From NCBI GenBank assembly GCA_963821345.1, contig CAWGDM010000003.1, positions 310,001 through 374,000 of the forward strand: a stretch of 64,000 nt of DNA, in the 5' to 3' direction. The position numbers and the translations under genes were made by a program. Origin of the DNA: WHSW01 sp963821345 (GTDB lineage Bacteria; Actinomycetota; Thermoleophilia; Solirubrobacterales; 70-9). Below are positions 42,521 to 52,492 of this stretch, piece by piece; the first letter of the stretch is position 1; each line of letters starts with the position of its first letter. The notes beneath the pieces were generated by a model. That model saw only the letters and a program-made list of their open reading frames with translations. It had not been told where the DNA came from and searched no databases.

Positions 42521-43717
42521 CTACTTCAGCTTCAGCGAGCTGAAGACCCCGGCGTGGTCCGAGTCGTAGATCCCGTTCGACGGGGTGGTACCGGTCGCCG
42601 AGGAGCTGACCAGCTTCACCTTCTTGCCCATGTTGGTCATCACGTGGTCGACCTTGTGGTCGAACGTGTTCGTGGGCGCGAACAGGTCGTTGATGCAGCA
42701 GGTGACCGGGTCGGTGATCGACCGCTCCTCGAACCCGCCCGCGACCAGGGTGTCGTAGGCCTGCTCGTCACCGGGCTTGACCGGCGGGTTGTTGGAGTTG
42801 AAGTCGCCGAGGATGATCGTCTTCGGGTTCGACGCGGGGCCGGCGAGCAGCTCCTGTGCCTGCTGGGCGCGGATGCTGGGATGCTGGGTCTCGTCGTCGA
42901 ACGCCTCGAAGTGCGTGTTCACGAAGTGGAACTTGCGCTTCAGCTTGTCCTTGCCCTCACCGGCGGTTGCGGTCACGTCGACCGAGACCCAGCCACGCGT
43001 GACCGGGACCTGGATGCCCGAGATGTTCGGCGTGAAGATGTGCGAGTAGTGGCCCGTCTGCGGGTTCTTGACCTTCACGTCGCCGCCCTTGCGGACCAGG
43101 ATCGCGTCGCGCATCGTCAACCGGCCCATGATCTCGCCGCCGAACAGCCCGGTCGACTGGTCGTTGTCGTAGTCGGTCGGCGCCTCGAAGTCGAACTCCG
43201 GGCCGACCACCGCCAGCTCGTAGCCCTTGTACTTCTTGCTCGTGTCGCTGTTGAGCTCGTCGAGAAGCAGCTGGACGAAGTCGTACTTGCTGGTCGTCGC
43301 CGTGTACTGCCCGGTGTCGGGTCCCTGGGTGTAGGGCTGCGGCGAGTGTCGGCGCGGGGCCGGTACGCCACCAAGCGCCCTCCTGAAGGCCGACCAGGTC
43401 CGGCTTCTTCTTCTTGATCTCGGCCGCCAGGCCCTTGGCGCGCAGGGGGAAGTTGGTGTGGTCGACCTCGCGCAGGATCGCGCCGTTCGCCGCCGTGAAG
43501 GCGTTGAACGAAGTCGCATTCAGCGCCGGACCGAGGTCGGCGCCCAGGAACAGGTTGCGGGTCATGACGTCGACCTCGACGCCCTTGGGCTTCTTCGCCT
43601 TCGCCTCGGCGCCGGTGGCGGCGACCATGCCGGTCAGCGCAACGACCGCGGTCAAGGTTGCGGCCAGCGATTGCGCGTGGGCGCGCCCAGGCGCGATCGG
43701 TGGGTGCTCTCTCTCAA
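42521..43717 (-). CDS. Secreted endonuclease/exonuclease/phosphatase family protein (frameshifted)
   Basis: An EEP-superfamily metal-dependent hydrolase. Motifs: PDLVGLQEGAWW (Glu), FHFVNTHFEAFDD, IILGDFNSNNPP (Asp/Asn) and the final YDSDHAGVFSS (His). The signal-like LTAVVALTGMVAATGAEA precedes VEVDVMTRNLFLGADLGP. The two halves lie in different frames; removing one base near 43345-43365 joins them. The N-terminus is also out of frame with the best start (TTG 43717 after GGAAGG at 43730-43725), so a second error near 43690 is likely. It may act on nucleic acid, lipid or phosphoester. Confidence 0.72.
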
Positions 43718-43765
43718 CTGAATTCCTTCCAGGGTTTCTCCGATTCGGGTTGATTCCAACACCTC

Positions 43766-43771
43766 TACCGT
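43766..43771 (+). promoter_or_regulatory. -10-like box TACCGT before obgE
   Basis: TACCGT ends 7 nt before the obgE ATG. Confidence 0.3.
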
Positions 43772-43778
43772 TCAATCG

Positions 43779-45075
43779 ATGCTGCACGACCGGGCGAAGA
43801 TCCACGTCGAGGCGGGCTCCGGCGGCCACGGGGTGATCTCGTTTCGCCGCGAGGCCCACGTGCCGCGCGGCGGGCCCGATGGGGGCGACGGGGGCCGCGG
43901 CGGCGACGTCGTCCTGGTCTGCGACGCGTCCCGGCGCGACCTCGCGGCCCTGCGCTTCTCGCCGCATCAGCGCGCCGGCCGCGGCGGCCACGGCGAGGGC
44001 GGCCAGCGCCACGGGCGCCGCGGAGAGGACGCGGTCGTGCCGGTGCCGCCTGGAACCCAAGTCGAGGGCATCGACGGGCGCCGTTACGACCTGGTCGAGC
44101 CCGGCCAGCGGGCGGTGATCGCGCGCCGGCGGGGCGGGCGGCCACGGCAACAAGCGGTTCGCGAGCTCGACCCGCCAGACGCCTCGGTTCGCCGAGCGCG
44201 GGCTCGAGGGCGAGTCGGGCTGGGTCGAGCTGCGGCTGAAGCTGCTCGCCGACGCCGGCCTGGTCGGGCTCCCGAACGCCGGCAAGTCGTCGCTGCTCGC
44301 CCGGCTCACGCGGGCGACGCCGAAGGTGGCCGACTACCCGTTCACCACCCTGGAACCGATCCTGGGGACGATCGACGACGGCGAGCGCCAGCTCGTGCTG
44401 GCCGACATCCCCGGGCTGATCGAGGGCGCGGCCGCCGGGGTGGGGCTCGGCCACGAGTTCCTCGCCCACGTCGAGCGCTGCCGGGTGCTCGTCCACCTGG
44501 TCGCGCTCGGGGGCGGCGATCGCGGCGAGCCGGACCCCGAGACCGCCTACCGAACGGTGCGCGCCGAGCTCGGCGCTCACGGCGGCGGGCTCGAGCGGCT
44601 GCCGGAGCTGGTCGTGCTCTCGAAGTCCGACCTGGTGCCGGAGGCCGACGCGGAGCGCGAGGCGGCGGCGTGGCGCGAGCGCCTCGGCGGCTCGACGCTC
44701 GGTGTGCTCACGGCGTCATCGGCGACCGGCGCCGGGCTCGCCGCGCTGACCAGGGCGATCTTCGCCGCCGTCCCCGAGCAGTCGCCCACGACCGGAACCT
44801 CCGAGGAGCCGGGGTTCGAGCTCGAGCACATGGTCTACGCGCCGGCCGGCGACGGCGGCTTCGAGGTCGTGCGCGAGGACGAGGCGTTCCGGGTCCACGG
44901 ACGCGGGGTGGAGGTGCTGGTCGCCCGCCACGACCTCTCCAACCTCGAGGCGCTCGCCTACCTCGAGCAGCGGTTGCGCGAGATCGGCGTGATCGCGGCG
45001 CTCGAGAAGGCCGGCTTCACGCCCGGCGACGAGGTCCGGATCGGCGACGAGGAGTTCGAGCTCGACCCGGGATGA
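43779..45075 (+). CDS. obgE: GTPase Obg, ribosome assembly and stress (frameshifted)
   Basis: The glycine-rich Obg fold (HVEAGSGGHGVISFRREAHV, GGPDGGDGGRGGDVVLV) is followed by the GTPase domain: G1 GLPNAGKSSLLARL, switch DYPFTTLEP, G3 LADIPGLIEGAA, and G4 as VVLSKSDLV instead of NKxD. The C-terminal OCT domain ends with EEFELDPG. One extra C near 44128 (GCGCGCCGGCGG) shifts the frame; removing it restores ARGGAGGHGNKRFASS. The neighbours are as usual in actinobacteria, where rplU-rpmA-obgE-proB-proA is conserved, but here a 3-kb insert separates rpmA from obgE. Confidence 0.92.
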
Positions 45076-45089
45076 GCGGCGGCGCGACC

Positions 45090-45095
45090 TAGACT
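45090..45095 (+). promoter_or_regulatory. -10-like box TAGACT before proB
   Basis: TAGACT ends 7 nt before the proB ATG, a leaderless-type spacing. Confidence 0.4.
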
Positions 45096-45102
45096 CACGC
45101 CG

Positions 45103-46192
45103 ATGACCACGGTTGTGAAGCTCGGCTCTTCGATCGTCGCCGACGAGCGCGGCGAGGTGCGCGCGAGCGTGCTCGACAGCGTCTGCGCCCAGGTCGCCGA
45201 GCTGCACCATGCGGGCGAGGACGTCGCCCTGGTCACCTCGGGGGCGATCGCGCTCGGCTGGCGGCTGATGGAGCTGGTCGAGCGCCCGCGGACGGTCGAC
45301 GAGCTGCAGGCCGCCTCGGCGGTCGGCCAGGGCAGCCTGTTTCGCGCCTACGAGTCGCGGCTGGCCGAGCGCGACGTGCACGCCGCGCAGGTGCTGTTGA
45401 CCTCGTTCGACCTCTCGGTGCGGATGCACTACTTGAACGCCCGCCAGGCGCTGCAGGCGCCTGCTCCAGTGGCGGGCGGTGCCGGTCGTGAACGAGAACG
45501 ACACCACCGCGACCGACGAGATCACCTTCGGCGACAACGACTTCCTCTCCGCCCAGCTGGCGCTGCTGCTCAAGGCGCGCCTGCTGGTCCTGCTCACCGA
45601 CACCGACGGGCTGCACACGGCCGACCCGGCGCGCGACCCGGCGGCGGAGCGGGTGGCGAAGGTCGACGACTTCGCCGAGCTCGATGCCTACGCGATCGGC
45701 GATCGCACCTCTTTGTACGGGTCCGGCGGCATGCGCAGCAAGGTCTCGGCCGCCGGAATGGCGTCGGCGGCGGGAATCCCGGCGGTGATCTGCGACGGCA
45801 CGGCGCCGGGGTCACTGCTCGCCGCGGCGCGGGGCGAGGACGTCGGCACCCGGTTCGAGCCGCACCCCGAACGCACCCCGTCGTTCAAGCTCTGGCTGCG
45901 CTACGCCAAGCCCGCCCGCGGTGTGGTCGCGGTCGACGAGGGTGCGGCGCGCGTCTTGCGCGAGAGCGGCTCGAGCCTGCTGCCGGTGGGGATCGTCGGC
46001 GTCGACGGCGAGTTCGCGGCCGGCGACGCGGTCGACGTCGTCTGCGACGGCGCCCCGGTGGGCAAGGGGATCGTCAACTACTCTTCGGCCGAGCTCGTGA
46101 GGATCCAGGGGATGCAGTCGGCGCAGGTGCTCGAGGTGTTGCCAAACGCCTCCGAGGAGGCCGTGCATCGCGATCGGTTCGTGCTCGCGTGA
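45103..46192 (+). CDS. proB: Glutamate 5-kinase (frameshifted)
   Basis: The first step of proline synthesis, phosphorylating glutamate. The amino-acid-kinase domain shows VVKLGSSIVADE, LVTSGAIALGW, PVVNENDTTATDEITFGDND and VLLTDTDGLHTADP; a C-terminal PUA domain follows (ARGVVAVDEGAARVL to VRIQGMQSAQV). One extra G near 45455 (CTGCAGGCGCC) breaks the frame between QALQ and RLLQWRAVPVV. ProA, the next enzyme, is encoded 0.9 kb downstream with a protease gene between them, an unusual interruption. Confidence 0.92.
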
Positions 46193-47082
46193 CCCGGCTG
46201 CGGCCGGCGTTGGTGGCGGCCACGTTCGGCTGCCTGCTGGCGGGTGCGGCGGCGCAGCCGGCCGGCGCGACCGTCGTCCACCGCGCCCACGGTAACTCGG
46301 CCGCGCGCTTCTGGACGCCGGAGCGGATGGCGCGGGCGCGGCCGCTGACGGTCGAGCGCGGCGCCGGCGGCGAGCCGGTGCTCAAGGTCGGACCGACGCC
46401 GCCGCCGTTCGAGAGCTTCGAGGTCCCCGACCCGACCGTTGCGCCGCTGAACACGCACGGCAAGCTGTTCGGCTTCCTGCCGGGGTTCGGAGGGTTCGAG
46501 TGCTCGGCGACCGTGGTCGATACGCCGAGCCGCTCGGTGGTGATGACCGCCGGCCACTGCGTCTACGAGCCTCGCAACGGCGCCGTCGCCAAGCGGCTCG
46601 CCTTCGTACCGGCATACACCGCGCGGGCGCGACCCTTCGGGCGCTGGACCGCGAGCACCTCGCGGACGACCAGGGAATGGATCAAGCACGAGAACTTCGA
46701 CTACGACTACGCGACGCTGACCATGCGGCCGCGGCGCGGACAGGCGATCGAGAACGTGGTCGGCGGCCGGCCGCTGGCCACCGACACCGCGCGCGAGCAG
46801 ATCTACAACTCCTACGGCTACCCGTCCAACTTCGCCCACGCGCAGCGGATGTGGACCTGCCGCGGCCCGTACGCCGGCGATGACCCGCGCCCGATCCCGG
46901 GCGGCCCGCCGCCGATCGGGATGGCCTGCGACATGAAGGAGGGCGCCAGCGGCGGCGGCTGGATCAACGATCTGGGCCAGCTCGTCTCGGTGACCAGCTT
47001 CGGCTACGGCAAGCGGGTCGGCTTTCTCTACGGCCCGTACCTGACCTCGAAGGCCGCCCGTCTGGTCGCCCGCTCCGGGTAA
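46189..47082 (+). CDS. Secreted trypsin-like serine protease
   Basis: A 297-residue protein with a signal peptide (LVAATFGCLLAGAAAQPAGA) and a chymotrypsin-fold domain. Catalytic triad: His123 in VVMTAGHCVYE, Asp173 in FDYDYATLTM and Ser254 in MKEGASGGGW. GTG start at 46189 overlaps the proB stop, so it is probably translated from the proB message. The family is close to V8-like or trypsin_2 proteins. Its position between proB and proA gives no clue to function. Confidence 0.82.
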   Translation: MTRLRPALVAATFGCLLAGAAAQPAGATVVHRAHGNSAARFWTPERMARARPLTVERGAGGEPVLKVGPTPPPFESFEVPDPTVAPLNTHGKLFGFLPGFGGFECSATVVDTPSRSVVMTAGHCVYEPRNGAVAKRLAFVPAYTARARPFGRWTASTSRTTREWIKHENFDYDYATLTMRPRRGQAIENVVGGRPLATDTAREQIYNSYGYPSNFAHAQRMWTCRGPYAGDDPRPIPGGPPPIGMACDMKEGASGGGWINDLGQLVSVTSFGYGKRVGFLYGPYLTSKAARLVARSG

Positions 47083-47114
47083 CGCCGCGGCCAGGTGACC
47101 GGGGTGGGCGCCGG

Positions 47115-47120
47115 TACCCT
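47115..47120 (+). promoter_or_regulatory. -10-like box TACCCT before proA
   Basis: TACCCT ends 6 nt before the proA ATG. Confidence 0.35.
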
Positions 47121-47126
47121 TTTGCC

Positions 47127-48389
47127 ATGGCAATCGCGAGCCTGAGCGTCACCGATGCGTGCGAGAGCGCCAAGCGCGCTGCCCGGGCGCTGGCGACCGC
47201 CGACACCGAGACCAAGAATCGCGCGCTCGAGCGGCTCGCCGAGCTGCTGGGCGAGCGGGCGGAAGAGGTCCTGAGCGCGAACGCGCTCGACCTCGACGAC
47301 GAGCGCGCCGCCGCGCTGACCGAGGCTCTGCGCGACCGGCTGGCGCTGACCCCGGAGCGGATCGAGGCGATGGCCGAGGGCGTGCGCGAGATCGTCGCCC
47401 TGCCCGACCCGGTCGGCGAGGAGCTCGAGCGGCGGGAGATCCAGGACGGCCTCGACCTGCGCAAGGTCCGGGTGCCACTGGGCGTCGTCGCGGTGATCTA
47501 CGAGGCCCGCCCGAACGTGACGGTCGACTGCGCGGCCCTCTGCCTGAAGAGCGGCAACGCGATCGTCCTGCGCGGCTCCAGCTACGCCGAGCGCTCGAAC
47601 GCGGCGCTCGCCGGGCTGGTGCGCGAGGCGGTGGTCCAGGCGGGACTGCCCGAGGGAGCGGTCGAGCTGCTGGCCGGCGATCGATCGGAGCTCGAGGAGC
47701 TGGCGACCGCGGAGGGGCTGGTCGAGCTGGTGATCCCGCGCGGCGGCGAGGGGCTGAAGCAGGCCTTGAAGGAGGTCGCCACCGTCCCGGTGCTCTACGC
47801 CGCCGGCGGCAACTGCCACGTCTACGTGCACTCGGCGGCCGACCTGGAGATGGCGCGCCGGATCGCGTACAACTCGAAGGTCGACCGGCCCGGGGTCTGC
47901 AACGCCGCCGAGACGCTGCTGGTCGACGCCGCCGTGGCGCCCGACTTCCTGCCGGGCGTGCTCGCCGACCTGGCCGGCGCCGGGGTCGAGCTGGTCGGCG
48001 ACGAGCGGGCACGGGCGGCGGCCGGCGAGGTCGCGGTCGGCCCGGCCGACGACGCCGACTGGGACACCGAGTACCACGGGATGAAGATGGCGGTCGGGGT
48101 CGTCGATTCGCTCGCCGACGGGATCGAGCACGTCAACCGCCACGGCACCGGGCACACCGAGGCGATCGTGACCGGCGACGAGGATGCCGCCGAGGCGTTC
48201 TCCGACGGCGTCGACGCGGCGGTCGTGTTCGTCAACGCCTCGACCCGCTACACCGATGGCTACGTGTTCGGCATGGGCGCGGAGATCGGCAACTCGACCC
48301 AGAAGCTTCACGCGCGCGGCCCGATCGGCCTGCGCGAGCTGACGACGACCAAGTACGTCGTCCGCGGCGACGGCCAGGTGCGGGGGTAG
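47127..48389 (+). CDS. proA: Gamma-glutamyl phosphate reductase
   Basis: A 420-residue NADPH-dependent enzyme that turns gamma-glutamyl phosphate into glutamate semialdehyde for proline. Diagnostic stretches: PLGVVAVIYEARPNVTVDCA, LKSGNAIVLRGSSYAERSN, LVIPRGGEGLK and the catalytic Cys in DRPGVCNAAETLLVD. Intact and of normal length. nadD follows immediately. Confidence 0.96.
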   Translation: MAIASLSVTDACESAKRAARALATADTETKNRALERLAELLGERAEEVLSANALDLDDERAAALTEALRDRLALTPERIEAMAEGVREIVALPDPVGEELERREIQDGLDLRKVRVPLGVVAVIYEARPNVTVDCAALCLKSGNAIVLRGSSYAERSNAALAGLVREAVVQAGLPEGAVELLAGDRSELEELATAEGLVELVIPRGGEGLKQALKEVATVPVLYAAGGNCHVYVHSAADLEMARRIAYNSKVDRPGVCNAAETLLVDAAVAPDFLPGVLADLAGAGVELVGDERARAAAGEVAVGPADDADWDTEYHGMKMAVGVVDSLADGIEHVNRHGTGHTEAIVTGDEDAAEAFSDGVDAAVVFVNASTRYTDGYVFGMGAEIGNSTQKLHARGPIGLRELTTTKYVVRGDGQVRG

Positions 48390-48390
48390 C

Positions 48391-49012
48391 GCCGTCACCG
48401 GTCGCGCCTACGGTGTCCTCGGCGGCTCCTTCAACCCGCCCCACATCGGCCATCTCGTGCTCGCCCAGGAGGCCGCCGCGCAGCTCGGCCTTGACGAGGT
48501 CTTGCTGATCCCGACCGGCGAGGCTCCGCACAAGCGGATCGAGCCCGAGCCGGGGCCGCAGGTCCGGCTCGAGATGACCCGGCTGACCGCAGCCGGCGAC
48601 GAGCTGCTGGAGGCGAGCGAGCATCGAGGTCGCGCACGACGGCCCGTCCTACACCTTTCGTACGCTCGAACGGTTGAGCGAGCTGCGCCCCGACGACCGG
48701 ATCCACTTTCTGATGGGTGCCGATGTCGCCGCGCACCTGGAGTCGTGGCGCAAACCGGAGCGGGTGCTCGAGCTGGCGAGCCTCGGAATCGCGGGGCGGC
48801 CCGGGACGGCGCTCGACGAGGCCGAGGCGGCGCTCGAGCGGCTCGGCGCCGCCGGGCGGGCGGAGACGATCAGGATGCCCGAGCTGGCGATCTCGTCGAC
48901 CAGGATCCGGCGCCGGATCGCCGCCGGACGCCCGGTGCGGTATCTGGTCCCGGACCCGGTGCTCGAGCTGATCGCGGCCCGGGGCCTCTATCGAGAGGCG
49001 GTGCCGGCATGA
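48391..49012 (+). CDS. nadD: Nicotinate-nucleotide adenylyltransferase (frameshifted, no normal start codon)
   Basis: Transfers AMP to nicotinate mononucleotide in NAD synthesis. The nucleotidyltransferase motif GVLGGSFNPPHIGHLVLAQ and the C-terminal ISSTRIRRRI are clear. One extra G near 48620 (GAGCGAGCATCG) shifts the frame; removal restores EASSIEVAHDGPSYTFRTLE. Upstream of the motif the frame has no ATG, GTG or TTG back to a stop at 48340, so the start is unresolved; GTC at 48394 sits where a start is expected. The stop overlaps the rsfS start (ATGA). Confidence 0.88.
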
Positions 49013-49410
49013 CCGGCAAGGCGGCGGTGGCGGAGCGCTCGCAGCCGCGTGACTCGGCGGAGCTCGCGCGGCTGATCGCGACGATCGTCGACGACAAGAA
49101 GGGTGAGCGGATCGTCGCCCTGGACGTGCGCGAGCTGGTCTCCTACGCCGACTACCTGGTGATCGCCACCGCCCGCAACGAGCGCCAGGCGAAGGCGATC
49201 GTCGACGAGGTCCAGCTGCGGATGAAGCGCGAGCACGGACTGCTCCCGGCGCGGGCGGAGGGCGAGCGCGAGGCGGAATGGGTGCTGTTCGACTACCTGG
49301 ACTGCGTGCTCCACGTCCAGATTCCGGAGATGCGCGACCGCTACCGGCTCGAGCGGCTCTGGGGCGAGGCGGGGCGGCTGCCGCTGGAACTCGAGGGCGC
49401 CGCGGACTAG
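49009..49410 (+). CDS. rsfS: Ribosome silencing factor RsfS
   Basis: A 133-residue protein of the RsfS/Iojap family, which binds L14 and blocks subunit joining during starvation. Visible signatures: VALDVRELVSYADYLVIATA, then RQAKAIVDEVQLRMK and WVLFDYLDCVLHVQ. It is coupled to nadD by a 4-nt overlap, a widely conserved pair. Confidence 0.94.
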   Translation: MTGKAAVAERSQPRDSAELARLIATIVDDKKGERIVALDVRELVSYADYLVIATARNERQAKAIVDEVQLRMKREHGLLPARAEGEREAEWVLFDYLDCVLHVQIPEMRDRYRLERLWGEAGRLPLELEGAAD

Positions 49411-49449
49411 AGACGCTCCGTCCGACGCCGCGGCTAGCGTGCGGGGGCG

Positions 49450-50187
49450 GTGAAGGCGTTCAAGAGGTCGCTGTTCGGCTACCGGCGGCGCGACGTGGAT
49501 GCGGCGGTCGCCGCCCGCGACGCGGCGCTCGCGGAAGGCTCCGCGGCGCTGGCGCGCCAGGGCGATGAGCTCGAGCGCCACCGGGCGCGGATTGCGCAGC
49601 TCGAGGTGGTCTGCGACCTGCTCTCCGACGCGGTGGTGGCTCGCGGGCGCGAGCTCGCCGAGACGCGCGCCGCGCTGGCGGCGGCGCTGGGCCGGGTCGA
49701 GCGGCTGGAGGCGGTCGGTCCCCAGGCTCGCGGTCAGGCGACGCGGATCCGGATGCGGGCGCTGCGCGACGCGGCCGAGCTCTCGGGGCGGCTGAGCGAG
49801 CTGAGCGAGGCGCCGACGGCGGCGCGCGGGCGGCTGCTGGAGTCGCTGGAGGGAGCGATCGAGCGAGTCGGCGCCGAGGCGGAGGCGGCGTCCAACGGTC
49901 ACTCGCCGAGCGCTGAGGCCGATGCGATCTTCGAGGGCCTGGTACAGGTCGAGGTCGGGCCGCTGGAGGACTTTTCGCAGCTGGTCGGGTTCGAGGACGC
50001 GGCCGGGGCGATCGCGGCGACGTCGGAGATCTCGGTGCGCCGCTTTGCGCGGGGCCGGGCGACGCTGGAGATGCGACTTGCCGAGCCGGTCGAGCTGCTG
50101 CGCGAGCTCGAGGAGCGCTCGCCGTTCGACTTCAGGGTCCGGGACCGGCGGTTTGACCGCCTGGTGCTCGACGTAGAGGCTGAATAG
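49450..50187 (+). CDS. DivIVA-like coiled-coil protein
   Basis: A 245-residue protein. The N-terminus KRSLFGYRRRDVDAAVAARD resembles the membrane-binding start of DivIVA/GpsB proteins (F-x-GY-x-x-x-D-V-D), followed by a long coiled coil (about residues 20-95). The C-terminal 80 residues look globular (VEVGPLEDFSQLVGFEDAA). Function not established; polar or septal localisation would fit. GTG start, with TAGCGT (49435-49440) ending 9 nt upstream. Confidence 0.6.
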   Translation: MKAFKRSLFGYRRRDVDAAVAARDAALAEGSAALARQGDELERHRARIAQLEVVCDLLSDAVVARGRELAETRAALAAALGRVERLEAVGPQARGQATRIRMRALRDAAELSGRLSELSEAPTAARGRLLESLEGAIERVGAEAEAASNGHSPSAEADAIFEGLVQVEVGPLEDFSQLVGFEDAAGAIAATSEISVRRFARGRATLEMRLAEPVELLRELEERSPFDFRVRDRRFDRLVLDVEAE

Positions 50188-50218
50188 CTGCGCGCAGAAG
50201 CTCGGTTGACTCAGGTCC

Positions 50219-51277
50219 TCAGGGTGCGACGCCCCAGTCCGGCCGGTACTCGAACAGCGGCGACTTGCTGACCGCCTTGCGGTGGGTGCCGTCGGCGCGC
50301 ATCGTGTAGATGTCGCCGACGCAGCAGTTTTGGTCGTCGCCCTTGAACTTCGTATAGGCGATCTTTCGCCCGTTCGGCGACCAGGCCGGGTTGAAGGCCG
50401 CCGACCGTCCGCCGTCGTAGTCGGTCAGATAGTGGATCTTCTTGCGGCAGTCACTGAGCGAGCCGCAGGTCGCCGGCAGGGTGGCGATGTTCTGGCTCTT
50501 GCCCTCCGGAGCGCCCATACCGTAGGTCTCGAACACGACCAGGTCCTTCGTCGGGCCGCTGGTTGCCGGCGAGATGTCGGAGAGGTCGCCGCCGAGGCCC
50601 CATGGGGTCAGTTGGCGGACGTCGCTGCCGTCGGCGTTCATCCGGAACGCGGCGAGGTCGAGTGGCTTGTCCCGCACCCGGGTGAAGAGGATGTAGCTGC
50701 CGTCGGGCGAGTAGTGGGCGTGGTAGTCCTCGAACGTGCCGTCGATGCCCGGATCCGAGAAGCGCTGAATGTCGGTTCCATCGGGAAGCATGGTCTGCAG
50801 CGCGGCCGATCGGGCCGAGTGGTTCGGAGCGTCGAACGGCCCGACGACCCGGGTGAAGAAGAGCCGGCTACCGTCGTTGAACCAGGTCGGCGTCAGGTCG
50901 ACCGCGCAGGGGTCGGAGCAGCCGAGGTCCAGCGCGCGCTCGTAGTGGCCGTCTGAGTCGACGAGCATCAGCTGGGTCCTGTTTTTGCCGATGTCGCGCT
51001 CGAAGGCGACCTCCGTACCGTCGGGCGAGATCTGGGCGTCGATGTCGTTGCTGTGCTTTGCGGGGTGGGTGAGCTCGAGCAGCCGTTTGCCGTCGGGGCG
51101 CGCGGAGACGAGCTGCTGGCGGGTCTGCTTCGCGTCGATCCGCGACCAGACGATCCGAGTGCCGGCGTCGCCGCCGCGGGGCGCCGCGGACGGAGACCCG
51201 ATCGCCGTCGCGGCCAGACCGGCGATGGTCAGCAGACAGACGCCCAGGAAGAGAAGGCGATGCGTTTGAGATCCCAC
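50219..51277 (-). CDS. Secreted TolB-like beta-propeller protein
   Basis: A 352-residue protein with a signal peptide (LLFLGVCLLTIAGLAATAIG) and repeated PD40/TolB blades: DAQISPDGTEVAFERD, PTWFNDGSRLFFTR, AHYSPDGSYILFTR, PAWSPNGRKIAYTK. Two Cys pairs (LGCSDPC, ATCGSLSDC) may form disulphides. There is no enzymatic motif, so it likely binds a ligand or protein outside the cell. It is divergent from the nuclease gene. Confidence 0.72.
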   Translation of the reverse strand: MGSQTHRLLFLGVCLLTIAGLAATAIGSPSAAPRGGDAGTRIVWSRIDAKQTRQQLVSARPDGKRLLELTHPAKHSNDIDAQISPDGTEVAFERDIGKNRTQLMLVDSDGHYERALDLGCSDPCAVDLTPTWFNDGSRLFFTRVVGPFDAPNHSARSAALQTMLPDGTDIQRFSDPGIDGTFEDYHAHYSPDGSYILFTRVRDKPLDLAAFRMNADGSDVRQLTPWGLGGDLSDISPATSGPTKDLVVFETYGMGAPEGKSQNIATLPATCGSLSDCRKKIHYLTDYDGGRSAAFNPAWSPNGRKIAYTKFKGDDQNCCVGDIYTMRADGTHRKAVSKSPLFEYRPDWGVAP

Positions 51278-51328
51278 GTCGGACCGACCCTAACCGACAA
51301 CCGGTCCGTCCGAAAGGAGTGCGAACAT

Positions 51329-52026
<698 letters not shown>

Positions 52027-52030
<4 letters not shown>

Positions 52031-52464
52031 CCGCCCCCGCCCGCCTCTCCGTCGTCACCCTCGGCGCCCGCGACGTCGCCACCCTCCGCGCCTTCTACGA
52101 GCGCCTCGGCTGGACCACCAACACCCAGCCCGGCGGCGACTTCGCCGCCTTCCCGCTCGGCGGCGCCGTCCTCTGCCTCTACGACCTTGCTCATCTCGCG
52201 GCCGAGGCGGGCGGCGCGCCCGTTCCGGAACCGGTCGCCTTCAAGGGCTTCAGCCTGTCGATCAACGTCGAAGAGCGCGACCAGGTCGACCAGGCGCTCG
52301 ACGCCGCGCGCGCAGCCGGCGCCACCCTGCTCGCCGAGCCCATCGACCGCGACTGGGGCGGGCGCTCCACCTACTTCGCCGACCCCGAGGGCAACGCCTG
52401 GGAGGTCGCCTGGCTGCCCGGCGCCGAGTTCGACGAGCGCGGCGCCCTGATCTGGCCCTTCTGA
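52027..52464 (+). CDS. Glyoxalase/bleomycin-resistance (VOC) family protein
   Basis: A 145-residue protein with paired beta-alpha-beta-beta-beta modules: ARDVATLRAFYERLGWTTN and the closing STYFADPEGNAWEVAWLPG. VOC enzymes are metal-dependent isomerases, dioxygenases or binding proteins; the substrate is unknown. ATG 52027 overlaps the Phd-like frame. Confidence 0.85.
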
Positions 52465-52478
52465 GCCCTCCACCTCGC

Positions 52479-52484
52479 TAGGTT
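52479..52484 (+). promoter_or_regulatory. -10-like box TAGGTT before the alpha/beta hydrolase
   Basis: TAGGTT ends 8 nt before the GTG at 52493. Confidence 0.35.
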
Positions 52485-52492
52485 TCGCCGCC

